Shown here piece after piece: positions 1 to 11,605 of a DNA stretch of 64,000 nucleotides. Each line of letters starts with the position of its first letter. The stretch's first letter is position 1. Source of the DNA: Carya illinoinensis. Lineage: Eukaryota > Streptophyta > Magnoliopsida > Fagales > Juglandaceae. The position numbers and the translations under genes are program-made. The stretch is taken from assembly GCF_018687715.1 (NCBI RefSeq), contig NC_056755.1, forward strand, positions 30,716,501 through 30,780,500. The letters run 5' to 3'. Below the pieces are notes generated by a model. That model had not been told where the DNA came from and made no database searches. It worked only from the letters and a program-made list of their open reading frames with translations.

Positions 1-239
1 GAATGTTTCATCTCTTGGGACTTTCAGGTTTGGGTCAATTGTAGGATTGTTTTGACTTGGATTAAGCTCGAAGGATTGGAAAGGGGGACCAAGGATCTGC
101 CCAAGCTCTTGTTGAGATGTCACTGTTAACTTAGAAACACATACCAAATTCGATGAAATCTCTTTGTTTTATGAGGCCCACCAAAAACAAGAATCAATTG
201 GTTTAGAAGATACTTTAAGTGGAACTTTTCAAATATTTT

Positions 240-1100
240 ATAGTTACACTACTTTCAGAGATTGTTGCTGACATTAATGAGGAACCAAGGCCCTCAAAGG
301 ATTTAGGCATATAGATGAATTGCCAAGATTTTGGGGTATATTTATGAAAAATCTAAGTATCAATACCAAAGTTATGAATACCGTTTTAGTGGCCATTTCG
401 ATTAAAGTACTATAAAGAAATATTTCGGTACCTGTACCGTTTTGGAATAGTCTACATATAATAAATTAATTATATATGTATAAATTATATTTCAAAATAA
501 CGTCAATGCAAGTTTTAAAAAGTTAAAACACATATTTATAAAACTTAATAATACTTCTAAGTACTCAATCCAACTATTTAAAAAAATAATCACTCATCTT
601 CATCACGAAAATGAGAGTAGGGATTTGATTTTTAGTCCTTGAGAAAATGAGACTAAAAAATGCTAAGAAAATAGTTTTCAAATGTGAGAATTGGAGTGAA
701 AATTACAAAAAATAAAAAATAAATTTTTTTACATTAATTACAAAATCCACTAATTTTGGCTGATACATCGAAAATTGGCCGATATTGACCGAAACATACC
801 GGAACGGCAAGTATTTGACTTGGTACGAAATACATACATTTCTTGTACCAGTCACTACTTTGGCACAGTAAATACCAGTTGAACTGGCTAGTACAATAGG
901 AAAGTTAAAACACTAATCAATACCCCACCAAAAATATTTGAAGGAAGCATCAATATGCTTAGTAATTGAGACAAAGGCCCCCAAAGGATTTATGCATAGA
1001 TATAGGCTTCCATGATTTTGGAGTATATTTATGAAGATTTAAGTATCAATACCCCACTAAAAACATCCGAGGGAAGCACCAATTTGCTTAGTAATTGATT
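240..1100 (-). repeat. 129-bp tandem duplication inside LINE-A
   Basis: The LINE segment around ATCAATACC recurs with a period of 129 bp: the 9-mer starts at 916 and again at 1045, and the matching downstream flank (AAAGGATTTA.GCATA and the TATATTTATGAA block) is seen near 970-1040 and again near 295-350. The second copy was later interrupted by the 368-915 insertion. Confidence 0.6.
368..915. mobile_element. MITE-like insertion with 9-bp target duplication
   Basis: A 548-bp AT-rich, non-coding block flanked by direct copies of ATCAATACC (359-367 and 916-924). The same 9-mer is present once, uninterrupted, in the tandem LINE unit at 1045-1053, which shows that the flanks were originally contiguous. 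The interior has several inversely related CGGTAC/GGTACGAAA-type stretches. Terminal inverted repeats are at best weak. A 9-bp duplication suits a Mutator-like element, but the superfamily is not established. Confidence 0.55.
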
Positions 1101-1224
1101 TTGGAATCCAAAGAGATGACGTGATGTAGGATGGAATAGAGTTGGCTATTGATCCAATTAGAGTGGTTCTACTTGCTTGAGATAAGATTCTTGATCTCCA
1201 TCCTTGCAATTTGGTTTAGATTTT

Positions 1225-2260
1225 TTCTTGGATTTCTTTTAAGAGAGGTTTCTTTGAAGCCACAATGTAAAGGGGAAGACCTAGATATCTTAGATTCGGA
1301 GCGACAACTTTGAAGTTTTTATTTTTCAAGATTTATTTTGTCTCGACCAAGAAGCCTGTGAGTCTAAACAACTTGCAAAAGATTGATCTGTTGGTGATGA
1401 TGATGTTCCAAAAAGGATAAGGTCGTCTACAAAAAGAAGACGAGTAAGGGATGGACCCCTCCGAGGGAGACTAATTCCTTCTATGTTATTCTATAGTTCT
1501 TCTATGAAGATTAACTTAGATAGGACCTTATTTCCTAAAATAAAGAGAATTAGAGAAAGATGGTCTCCTTGTCTTAAGCCACGAGATGGATGGAAGAAAA
1601 TCCAATTGGTGATCCATTGATGATGATAGAATAGGAGACTAGTGTGATTCATTCTTCAATCCAATTAATCAAAGCTAGGTTAAAACCAAGAAATTGGAAA
1701 ATAAAGAGAAGAAATGACCATTCCATGAAGTTTACAGCTTTTTCCATATCGATTTTTATCGCCATAAGACCTTTCTTCTCCCCCCCCCCCACGCCCCCTT
1801 TTCAAGTGATGGAAAACTTCTTGTGTTAGTATAGTATTTTCTTGAATTAATATGACTGACACAAAGGGTATTTGATAAGGGGAGATGAGATTGGGAAGGA
1901 AAATATTTAATCTGTTAGCATGTTTTTTGCAATAATTTTGTACAAACCATTTTGGAGAATTAGCTTTTGGAACAAGTGCTATATTAGTATGACTCAATTC
2001 CTTGAGCAATTTTCCATGAGTGAAAAAACTGTCTATGGCTGTTAGGAGATCCACTTTGATCAAATCCCTATAGAATTTGTAGAAGAAACTAGTGAAACTG
2101 TTTGTACCCAAGGCTTTTGAAGATGGGATTTGACGAGTGGTATCCAATATTTCCTTAGAAATGGTCCTGAAACATTGATTTGATTAAAGAAGTGTCAAAT
2201 GACCATTGGATTGGCCTATTTTAAGGCTTTTAATGTTATTTCTGTGACGCCTTACAGAAG
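1225..2260 (-). pseudogene. LINE-A ORF2, reverse transcriptase
   Basis: Minus-strand reverse transcriptase of an L1-type LINE. The N-terminal part reads KALGTNSFTSFFYKFYRDL near 2,120-2,060, followed by NIALVPKAN. The RGLRQGD motif lies near 1,590-1,560 and the catalytic box is FVDDLILF near 1,443-1,413, so both aspartates survive. Frameshifts and a poly-C/G tract near 1,783-1,800 break the frame. The core between about 1,600 and 1,900 is degraded. Confidence 0.75.
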
Positions 2261-3040
2261 TATGTGTAGAAGAATTTTGTGTTGAAATTTGATGTAGTTA
2301 ACCAAGTGATCCTTGATTTCTGACACCAAAGAGAGTCCTCTCTTTTGAGTTGCTCATTAAGATTTTCTTTAATATCCTCTTCCAATAAGATAGAGCTAGG
2401 AGTGGGCAATTGAGACTAAATCTCACTGAGGATTAGATTGAGGTCTTTGATAATGGATTGAATGTGACCAAAGCAAGTAAAGTTCTAGTGCTTTAGAGCT
2501 TTTTTGTGGCTTTCAATTTTCTAATAAAAATAAAAGCAGGAGTTCCTAAGAAAGGAAAATTCTAAGCCCTTTTGACTACCTCAAAGCGTGATGGATCTTG
2601 AGTCTAGAATTCTTCACACTTGAATAATTTTGGAGAGTTCCAAGTATTTATTGTATCAAGTAAGATCGGAGAGTGGTTTGAGGATGCTCTGGGTAGGTTT
2701 TTTTATGGAAGCATTAGGGAAAAGGGCATTCCATTTGACATTGACCACCCTTGTCTAGCCTTTCCCTTATATTACTAAGGCCATGCCTATTGTTGGACTC
2801 AGTGAATTTAGGACCCGAGTACCCCAAGTCTATCAACCCATTTTTGTTAATAAAGAGATGAAGACCATTCAAAGAAGATGTATTCGCAAAAGGTCTACCA
2901 CCTGTATTTTCTTATTGATGAAGAATTGAATTATAGTCTCCTATTGCTAGCACTAGTCCATGTAAGAGATCTGAGGAGATCCCAAAACTGGATTTTTTGT
3001 ACATTTTGGGAAGGGCAATAGACCATATTTAAAAGCAAAG
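2261..3040 (-). pseudogene. LINE-A ORF2, endonuclease C-terminal half and linker
   Basis: Minus-strand apurinic-type endonuclease remnant. GDYNSIL (usual form GDFNEIL) is readable near 2,970-2,945, preceded by a FWDLLRSL-like block. NVKWNALFPNA and a degraded SDH-containing stretch follow near 2,740-2,640. The linker towards RT continues to about 2,260. Numerous stops are present. Confidence 0.6.
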
Positions 3041-3655
3041 GTACATGTAAGGGATAAGAGAGTACATTTAGAAAGTAATAATATTAATTAGATATATTAA
3101 CAAGGTTTACATCCAAACCCGAATGCTACATAAACAAAAGGCCTCCCCATTTTCCAAATGGGAAAAAATGTACATAATGGGGAAAATCCTAATCTATTCA
3201 CAACACATGTAGTTTTTACATCTTTTCTTATAAGTAAAAATATTATATATATATTAATAGGAGTAACCAAATATACTAGACGTATACAAGAAAACACCTA
3301 ACCCATACTAGAGAACCCCTAATGAGCCAAAAAGCTCTTGAAAAACTATCCAAAATACACTAAGCTCAAATGGAATGGAACACACCTCCCCAACCCATTG
3401 TTCCCGAAAAACTAATACTCTAACCTAAACTCCCTCTACGGGAACGTCTTCACAATGCCCTCCTTTAGTCTTCCTTCGACTTGAGCTACCAGCCTTAGTG
3501 TTGTAATGGATTGCCCAAGAAAGACGCTTTAACTCCCTATTTTTCTTGAAACTTGATTTGGTTTCATGCGCATGGCTTGCCTCAATCGCAATGATTAGTG
3601 GTTTAAATTGGTCGTCACATCCTCCATGTGAAATCTCCACGATATGCTAAATATC
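3041..3655 (-). other. Second LINE-derived fragment inserted in LINE-A endonuclease
   Basis: The distance between the endonuclease start and GDYNSIL is about 0.5 kb too long, and this block sits in the gap. On the minus strand it carries a short ORF with RELKRLSWAIHYN (3,425-3,640), which resembles the C-terminus of another LINE ORF1 class. It is followed by AGGTGTTTTCTTGTATAC near 3,300-3,280 and TTTTTACTTATA near 3,240, which resemble a common plant LINE 3' tail. I read it as an internally deleted LINE copy, but the boundaries are not fixed. Confidence 0.35.
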
Positions 3656-3800
3656 GTTAATTTTTACATCTTGCAAAAGAGTTTTTAAGAGGAAAACAAC
3701 ATTAAGTTTTGAGTCCTGATATCTACCCTTAAGCTTCTTATTGCCTGGGGGCAGGCTATTCCCAACAATTCCATGTTAGAAGCCTCATGGTTGTGGTGGT
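3656..3800 (-). pseudogene. LINE-A ORF2 start (endonuclease N-terminus)
   Basis: Minus-strand block in which a WNC...G..NPRA-like start motif is readable across two frames near 3,770-3,735, followed by NVVFLLKTLLQD near 3,700-3,665. This is the usual order at the beginning of a plant L1 ORF2. Stops and frame changes make it a relic. Confidence 0.5.
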
Positions 3801-4825
3801 GGTAGTTTTGGTCCTGCTACATTAGTCATTGGAAAAAGCAAGTAAAGATTCATAATTTGGGTCTGGGACTTGTTACCCAGGTTTACTGCCTCTGGCTATT
3901 GGTAAGTACAAAATCTATTCTTCTTGGAACGATGCATCAAAGCTCCCATCTTTTTACCTTTAGCAGGCTTGACATACTGCAGAATGAGACTTGCTTGAAA
4001 ACTCTTCTTCATTAGGGGTCACTGAGATAACATTTTTTGCATGTTAGGATTGAGCTCTTTTCTCTCATGAGTAAATTCTCCTTTTCTTCAAGGTCAACAT
4101 TCCACTATGGAGTTCTTCAGAGAGGGAGGATTCATTCATGGAGTTAGGGAATTCTATTTGGATTACTGGAGATGTGCATTGGTTGGTGTTTTGTTTTTGA
4201 GGTTGGGCTAGGCATTTGTCAAGTTGGTTTGGGTTAAAGGCAATGTAGGCTTTCCTAGATAAACTTACCTAGATTGAAATTTTATGATTTGGGGCTTAGT
4301 TTTTGATTGGCCCAATATGTTTTTGAATTGGGCTCTTGTATGTTTAAAAATAGTGAAGGATCGTCTAGTGTATGATTTTGGTGCATAAAGTGATTGGGAG
4401 GAATTAAAGGCATTGTTTAAGATTTCAGAAAGAGGCCTCGATTACAGAGATTATGTGTTTGTTGTTATTTGTTTTTTGAAGTTCTCCAAAGGCCATGTTT
4501 AAGCGGGGAGTTTTCTTGTCTATCGTGATGGGTTGGTTGAGTTGACTGAGTGGGTTGGGGTTATTTTTATCAAGGTGTGACAAGCTTTGGTGTATTGTGT
4601 CATTTTTATAGCTTTCCTTTTTAGCTTCTGATAGATTTGTCTGGTACCTTGGATTTGAGCCATGTGGCTGAGATGATCTATATGGAGTTTTTGCCATTTT
4701 GCATGGTTGATTTCTAGGAAGAAGAAGGCACAGGGGTGTATCCTGTGATCGCATTGTTGCTGCCTATTGGATTCCTGAACTTTTTGGGCCTAATGATTGT
4801 GTTGTCATCCTCTTCATTTGGTTCA
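3801..4825 (-). pseudogene. LINE-A ORF1 C-terminal tail
   Basis: Minus-strand stretch between the copia insertion and the ORF2 start. It includes an open frame at 4,425-4,754 rich in Ser, Asn, Gln and Lys and a further in-frame piece up to the insertion point at 4,825. No conserved domain is expected or seen here. It is assigned to ORF1 by position, because the zinc knuckle lies immediately upstream at 16.6 kb once the copia element is subtracted. Confidence 0.4.
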
Positions 4826-5077
4826 TATCATGAATTAATTTTATTCTTTACTTCTTTTATTCATCTTTTTTTATTATGTGTTAGTCACATGTTTTTATTT
4901 CCTCATGTATTAACGTAAATACATGTCTTTAGTTATTGTACACAATACGGCATATTCAATTACTTCATTTATCTTCCAGAAGATTCTCTCATCTTTGACC
5001 TTTTCTCTGTAGGGTTTCATTCCTTACTGTGCTACCTTTTGCCCCTTTGTATTCTTCTAGTTTTTTCACATTTTACA
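4826..5077 (+). repeat. copia 5' LTR
   Basis: A 252-bp LTR. Its first about 137 bp match 16211-~16339. It ends in CA immediately before the primer-binding site. The usual leading TG is not seen at the homology start (TATCA). Confidence 0.75.
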
Positions 5078-5089
5078 TGGTATTAGATG
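5078..5089 (+). other. copia primer-binding site
   Basis: TGGTATTAGATG is a decayed form of TGGTATCAGAGC, the complement of the initiator tRNA-Met 3' end, located directly after the 5' LTR. Confidence 0.65.
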
Positions 5090-5109
5090 TCTTTTTTCGA
5101 CTCGCTTCC

Positions 5110-5962
5110 ATGGCACCTTCTCACAAATTTGTATCCAAGGATGCTACTTCTCCTCATTTTCTTCATCCTAGTGATAATCTTGGTGTTCTTTTGGTCACTC
5201 ATTCTCTTCTTGGTGAGAACTATCATGCTTGGTCCCATTCAATGTCCATGGCACTCTCGGTGAAGAACAAGCTTGGATTCATTGACGGATCACTCCCTAA
5301 ACCTTCGGATCTAATGGATTCTCTATTTTCTCCATGGCTCCGATGTAACAATATAGTGATATCTTGGATCTTAAACTCTATTTCTCCTTAAATTTCTTCT
5401 AGTAACTTGTATATTGCTACTGCTTGTGAGATCTAGTCAGATCTTAAGGAACGATTTTTTCAGAAAAATGGACCTCGCATTTTTCACTTGCAGAAATTGA
5501 TTTCTCTTTCTCAGTGTTCTCTTTCGATGAGTAATTATTTTACTCATCTTAAGGGCATTTGGGATGAACTTTCTAATTACAAGCCTATTCCTACTGGTTC
5601 TTGTGGCGTTGTACGAATGTTGAACTCCTATGTTCAACAGGAACGTATTTTACAATTTTTGATGGGACTGAATGAATCTTTTGCACCTGCTCGTGCATAG
5701 ATTCTGCGTATGGAACCTCTATCTCCTCTGAATAAGGTTTTTTCTATTATTTTACAAGATGAACAACAATGAGAAATATCTTTTGTCTCTTTGCCCCTAT
5801 TGATTCTCATATATTTGCTTCTCATGTTGATGGCACCAAATCTGTTAAATCATTTTCTAAGAAGGATAAACTAATATGTAAACATTGTGGAATTACTAGT
5901 CATGTCATTAACAAATGTTACAAGTTGCATACTTTTTCCCAAGGCAACAAACCGAAATAGAG
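5110..5962 (+). pseudogene. copia gag
   Basis: Gag-like region starting at ATG 5110. Near the N-terminus the pattern HPSDN.GVLLV...L.GENYHAWS...NKLGFIDGS matches the copia gag N-terminal domain. Later blocks RFFQKNGPRIFHLQ and YFTHLKGIWDEL continue the gag polyprotein. A zinc knuckle C-x2-C-x4-H-x4-C is encoded at 5877-5918. Stops at 5389-5391 and in later blocks, plus frame changes, inactivate it. Confidence 0.8.
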
Positions 5963-5972
5963 GCAACAGTCC

Positions 5973-7910
5973 ATGGCTAATACTACTATCCTTAGTGATA
6001 GCAAATCCTTAGCTGTTTCTCCTTTTTCCTTAATTGAGTCTCAATATAAGCAGGTTTTGTCCATGCTTCCTCCTTCTAAATCTGCTGATGCAATTCCTTC
6101 TGCTGTCAGTACAGTTGTTTTGAATAATTTTTCTGGTATTATTTTTCCCCATAATAATACTCTCTTTATGTTTTCTGTTGCTCAGTTTACTACATTTGAT
6201 TCCAATTCCTGGATTCTTCATACTAGGGCCACTGACCATAGATTGTTTTACTTCTATTGCCAATTCTGTTAATGCTTCTGTGAAGCTTTCTGATGGTCAA
6301 TCTGTCTGTTACACATATTGGCTCTGTTTCCATTTTTGAACATCTTATCTTACATGATGTTCTATGTGTTCCAACCTTTAATTTTAGATTGATTTCTATT
6401 AGCAAGTTAACACAGTCACTAACTTGCTATTTTTGTTTTTCTCTGACATTTGTCTCATACAAGACCTGATTTGTTGGAAGCTGATTGGAGTGGGTACATT
6501 GCATGGAGGCCTTTATATACTGCAAAAGTCAAGCCTTTCTAGTTCTATTTGTGTCCACATACTGCTTGTTTACCTGAAACAATATCTACACTTGTTTGTT
6601 CAATTACTTCCGAATGCTCTGATTATGAGCTTTGGCATAATAGACTTGATCATCCTTCTAATTCTATGATGCTATTTGTGAATAATTTTGTCCCTAAATT
6701 GACTGTTCCATGCAATCCTTGTATGATTTGTCCTTTAGTTAAACAAAGAAAATTACATTTTCCTAATAATGCTCATTTTGATCTTGTTTATTGTGATGTT
6801 TGGGGTCTATATTTTGTACCTATTGTTGGAGGTTATAAATATTTTTTGACTATTATTGATAATTCAATTTGTGCCACATGGCTTTATCTTCTTAAGCATA
6901 AATTTGAAGTTTAACATATTTTTAGAGTGTTTTTTATAAAATGGTTAAAACACAATTTTATTTAAAAATAAAATCATTTCGCACTGATCAAGACACAAAA
7001 TTTTCATTTGCTCTTTTTTTTTGCATTCTAAAGGCATAATATATCAGTATAGTAGATTTGAGACTCCTCGATAGAACTCTGTTATGGAGAGAAAACATTA
7101 GCACATCCTTAATGTAGCTAGAACAATGGTGATTCAGTCTCATCTGCCTATTCAGTTTTTGGGTGATGCTGTTTTAACAGCAACTTACCTCATTAATAGG
7201 CTTCCTACTCATCTTTTAAACCAAAAATCTCCTTTTGAGCTTTTGTTCAAAGCTTTTCACTCTCATGATCATCTAAGAATTTTTGGTATCCTTTGTTTTG
7301 CTTCAACTTTACAAAGATCTTGAACCAAATTTGATCCTAAGGCTCAAACTTGTGTTTTTCTTGGTTATCCTTTTGGCATAAAAGGTTACAAACTTCTTGA
7401 TTTAAAAACTAATCAATCTTTTATATCAAGAAATGCTATTTTTCATGAACATATTTTTTTCTTTTACATCTCAAATAAAATTTCAAAATAAAACTAAATT
7501 TTCTTCCATTTTTCCTATTGAATATTCAACTTTAGATCCTTTAACTATGCCTTCAATAACACCTTCTACTGATATACCTCTAAACTTGTCTTCACCTTCA
7601 AATGATTCATCTGTTCAAACTTCTTCCTCCCCAGTTTCTATCACTGTACCTTCAGACCTTCCCAGAAGATCTTTAAGAATCAGAAGGTACTTGGTTATTT
7701 GCGGAACTTTCATTGCAACTCCTCTTCTTCACACTCCACATCAGATCATTCAACAATTTCTTCTTCATCAGATTTTTTTTCCCATTTATCTTCCCCTCCT
7801 AAATATGATATCTTCAATTTTCTAACTTATGCTAATCTTTCTCATGCTAATCTTTCTCCTTCACATAAATCTTTTGTCATATCCATTTCTGCCGATATTG
7901 AATCTGAGTT
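5973..7910 (+). pseudogene. copia protease and integrase
   Basis: Protease: the active-site block near 6,209-6,240 reads WILHTRATDH where DTGA is expected, so the catalytic Asp is lost. Integrase: ELWHNRLDHPS with downstream C-x2-C near 6,630-6,735 is the zinc-binding pre-integrase region. DLVYCDVWG and FLTIIDN near 6,780-6,865 are the start of the catalytic core. A block with [14 protein letters not shown] at 7,126-7,323 and a Ser/Thr/Pro-rich stretch to about 7,910 follow. Many frameshifts are present. Confidence 0.75.
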
Positions 7911-7920
7911 CTAACATCAA

Positions 7921-8111
7921 GCTGTTAAGCACTCTCATTGGAGAGATGCCATGTCAGCTAAGATTACAGCCTTAGAAATTAATAATACATGGACTGTTAC
8001 TTCTTTACCTCCTAATAAGAAGCCCATCGGCTACAAATGGGTTTATAAAATTAAGAATCATGTTGATAGTTCTATTGAAAGATATAAGGCAATGTTAGTT
8101 GTCAAGGGATA
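7921..8111 (+). pseudogene. copia RT N-terminal fragment
   Basis: In-frame piece with ALEINNTWTV, KKPIGYKWVYKIK and ending VVKGY at 8111. In copia elements this lies at the start of RT. The catalytic RT core that should follow is absent: after the gypsy DNA the sequence resumes at RNase H. Confidence 0.85.
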
Positions 8112-10092
8112 TGTAATGACCCGTTTTTACGTTTATTTTCGCTGAAGGAATGTTATTAATTTAATTAATATATTGGCTCTTTTATTTTAAATTATTGTAT
8201 TTTAAATTGGTTTTTTATTTTATTTGATGTAGTGTTTAATTTATTTTAGTCGTTTTATGTTTTTAAAATCGTTTTCGGCGGGTTAGTTTTTGGACTTCGG
8301 AGGTGAGGATTGAACCTCATTTCTTTTCCCTCATCTTTTCTTTTCTTTTCTCTTTTTTCTTTTTTCTTTTTTCTTTTTCCTTTTTCTTTCTTTTTCTTTC
8401 TTTTCTTCTTCTTTCTTCTTCCTCCTTCTTCCCGTGCGCGTGCGAGCTGCTTCTTCCCTTCCCGTCGCCGACCCATTGACCCGCCCAGACCGCCGCTGTC
8501 TGGCCGGTGATCACTCCCACCAAATATCACCACCATCTGAGCCGTCGATCACCACCTAGAGCACATCTAAGTAGCACGGCTTTTTACCGATTCCGGCGCC
8601 GTCGCTCTACCTCCGACCACCATCTATTCACCACTTCTTCCTCTACCTCTTGTCGTCCTAACCCACCCAATTTCAACCCTGATCCGTTGCCGGAGCAGCT
8701 CCCATGAGCTCAACTCCGATTTGACCTTTTTCTGCTTCCACCGCCGTTTCCACCGCCACCCACGGCCAAAGCTCACTTTTTTTAGCTTCATAAACATCCC
8801 TAGACCATTCCCTATCAATTTCGTGTCTTGGTTTGTCCCCGTTTGAAAGTGGGTAATTTATTACTCACGGCCACAGTATAAAATACACTGTTACGTTGCT
8901 TTTTCTCTACCGTTTGCAACGCCGCTAGCTTTTGAAAAATACCTTGTAGCGCTGTAAGTATTTTCCAAACTATACTTTTACATTTAAATATATTTTTCTT
9001 TTACAATAAATTATCTGGTTGGTTGGTTGATTCCGGACTGAGTCCGAGGAGTTCGGGGGTCGGATGGATTGAGGACGGACTTGCTTGGTTTGTTGATTTG
9101 TGATTGGTTGGTTGTTTTGTGCCTTGAGGTTGCATTTACATGGTGCATTGACATGCATTTTATTTAATTGAGAGAAATCATGTTTTGTTGGCGTAAATGG
9201 ATTTTCGGGTGCGTGTGTATCACGACCCTAAGCCAAGATGGGGTATTATCTCGGTGGAGCTCCTCTGATCACTCGGGAGCATAGTATACTGAGTGACGTC
9301 CCCTGAGTTGTCGCTGGGTGACAACGGGATCGAGTGGGATGGTAACGCTCTCATACCAACTCTGTGGCCCTTTTCTGGCAAGGGCTAGAGGATGCTTGGC
9401 TACAAATGCACGGGGCGCGAAACTGTGCATCGCTCGTTTAGGTGTCACATGCGTGGTCGTTACCCGCTGTGTGTCACAGGAGCCAGGGTGTGCGGATGAG
9501 CCCTAGGGGAGGTCATGGTGCATTCGGATTAATTGGATTTTGGATTGAGTTGGTTTTGGGCCACATGAGACTTTTGGCGTGAGTTGGAAAGAAATATGTG
9601 TTTGGGGCCAAATGAGATTTTTGGCATGCGTGGGAAAATATGGTTTTACGGGTCCTGTGCATTTGCATCCTTTTATGCATATTGTTTGAGTTTTAATATG
9701 CTTTTATTTAGTGGCGTTTGGATTTTACTTACCTGCGGCACCATTTTTGGTACCGTAGATTTTGATGCGGAGATCGAGGAGGAGAAGGAGGCTGAGCCCG
9801 AGGATGCTGCTCTACCGGAGTACTGAGTTGAAGTTTAAGCTTTGTTGTTGGTTTGAAACTATATTTGTAGTTTGTAATATTTTAATATGTATGTTTTGAA
9901 CAACTTTGTATTAAACTAAGAAAAATTCTGGTACTTAGTTATATGACTTTGTTTATCCGCTGTGTGTTTTCTTTTGCACACTTGTTGTATGTACACACAC
10001 TTGGCACTTGGCGATAGGTGGTGACCCGTGTTGTCATCATCCAGATGTCTCAATTTACCCGTGTCCATACGTGGGGATTTGGGGGCGTCACA
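8112..10092 (+). repeat. gypsy A 5' LTR
   Basis: A 1,981-bp LTR beginning TGTAATGACCCG and ending GGGGGCGTCACA. It contains a pyrimidine-only tract (about 8,334-8,430), a palindrome containing a TATAAAATA stretch at 8877-8885 that could serve as a TATA box, and the acidic short ORF at 9,584-9,826. Confidence 0.9.
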
Positions 10093-10094
10093 GG

Positions 10095-10106
10095 TGGTAT
10101 CAGAGC
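10095..10106 (+). other. gypsy A primer-binding site
   Basis: TGGTATCAGAGC, a perfect match to the complement of the initiator tRNA-Met 3' end, 2 bp after the LTR. Confidence 0.9.
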
Positions 10107-10386
10107 GGTTTAGCTCTAGGTAAAACTACATGTCCTGTAGGTAGTACCAAAATGTTTTTTTAAGTTGTGTTTTAAAATTTATTTTAAGTATAGTTGCTAT
10201 TTGATTTGTTTTATTTGGATTTGAATTTTTTTGAGCTTGTTCCTTGTATTTATTTATTTAGTTATGTTATTGCATGCTGGTTCCTTTTTGTTTCTCATTA
10301 TGTGGTTTGGTTTTGGTTTTTGGTTTTATGTTGTTGGTTTTATTTGTTTCCTTAAAGGGGGTCAAAGGTTGTGTTGTGGCAGGAAG

Positions 10387-11508
10387 ATGGTGAGGCCAAG
10401 AAAGTCTACTCAAGAGCCTCGGGACGATACGCCGAGGGATGATGCTATAGCCCCAGCGATAAGGCAGATGACTGAGTTCATACAACAGAATTTTAGGCCA
10501 CAACAAGGAGGTCCTTGGCCACAACAAGGACTTTGGCCACAACAAGGAGGGCTTTGACCACAACAAGGAGGGTCTTGGCCACAACAAGGAGGGCCTTGGC
10601 TATACCCAGGAGGGCCTAGTGGCGTGGTGCAAGTTGGATGCACCTATGAGCGCTTTCTAGCGCATAGAACTCCACCCTTCACAGGAGAAGAGGATCCATT
10701 ATGGGCTGGAAAGTGGGTCAGAGATTTAGAGAGAACTTTTGAAGTATGTGGTTGCACTGAGGCGCAACAAGTACTTTATGCCAGCTATCTATTGCAAGGC
10801 ACCACTTCTGAGTGGTGGGATACAAAGAGAGCAATGTTGGAGTCAGAATTGGGGTCTTTTGCCGCTGTGACCTGGCAGCGCTTCAAGAAAGAATTTAATG
10901 ATCGATTCTTTCCTACTTCTGTAAGGTGGCAAAAAGCAAGAGAGTTCTCAAGCTTGGTCCAAGGGGGTATGACTGTAGAACAGTCCACCCAAAGATGCAG
11001 GCTGAGCATTTCTAGGAGGGTCTGCCTCCCGATATACGCCAAATGGTGGTCTGCCACCGGATTTCCACTTTTCAGGATTTAGTGGACTTGGCCACTCTTG
11101 CAGAGCGAGAGAATAATCTGAGTATGGGCTCCCCTCCAGGACATAAGAGGCGGAGTTTTTCTGGTGAAAGAATTAGTTCGGGTTCGCCTAAAAAGTTTGT
11201 TTAGTGGACCGGGACCTGACCACAAGTGGCCTCCGGTGTACGTATGGGAGGACGGATGCCAATTTGCAGAATTTGTAATAGAGCTCATGAGGGTGAGTGT
11301 CGGCTAAGTGGTGGAACTCATTGTTACCGATGTGACCAAGTGGGACATTTCGCTCGTGAGTGCCCCGTTAGAGTTCAAGGACGACGTGGAGGTAGACGTG
11401 GTGGAAGAACAAATCAGAGGCAAGCAGTGCAAGCCCGGGTTTATGCTGTTACACCCGGAAATGTTGATGATGAGGCACCAGTGACCCACGATGCTGGAGT
11501 AATTACAG
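10387..11508 (+). pseudogene. gypsy A gag
   Basis: Nucleocapsid/capsid precursor. It starts at ATG 10387 (MVRPRKSTQEP), followed by a Pro/Gln/Gly/Trp repeat stretch with a premature stop at 10555-10557 (a Trp codon changed to TGA). The capsid domain at about 10,640-11,000 carries W...LE..FEVC. A deletion and frame change lie near 10,990-11,030. Two zinc-knuckle-like motifs (CRICNRAHEGEC and CYRCDQVGHFAREC) lie near 11,265-11,365. The reading frame reaches a candidate splice donor at 11508/11509. Confidence 0.85.
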
Positions 11509-11605
11509 GTATGGATCTAATTTAATTTAATTTTGGATTTGATTTTTGGTGTGTATTGGTTCCTTCTTTGTATTTGGATTTCATGGGTTAATGTGTTTGG
11601 TTCAG
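11509..11605 (+). other. Candidate intron between gag and protease (gypsy A)
   Basis: A T-rich 97-bp segment beginning GTATGG (exon side AG) and ending TTGGTTCAG. Its removal joins a gag Gly codon to the protease frame in phase. Without removal, gag stops a few codons after the donor. Equivalent segments occur in gypsy B and C. Confidence 0.6.

Larger units (their letters stand above)
1..1240 (-). pseudogene. LINE-A ORF2, region after RT
   Basis: Minus-strand fragment of the ORF2 C-terminal part. Readable blocks include RYLGLPLYI near 1,265-1,240, a block resembling SQA.RTTLIGSIANSIP near 1,180-1,130, WIPKSI near 1,100, YTPKSW near 1,020, and a DPWSP-like block near 90-110, all typical of the stretch between RT and the zf-RVT domain in plant LINEs. 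It contains several stops, a 129-bp tandem duplication and a 548-bp insertion. The ORF runs off the left edge. Confidence 0.65.

Noticed and set aside
8106..8111. Target duplication for gypsy A in the copia
   Set aside because: Left flank GGGATA and right flank TTACC do not match, and the copia RT core is missing, so a deletion is the better explanation.
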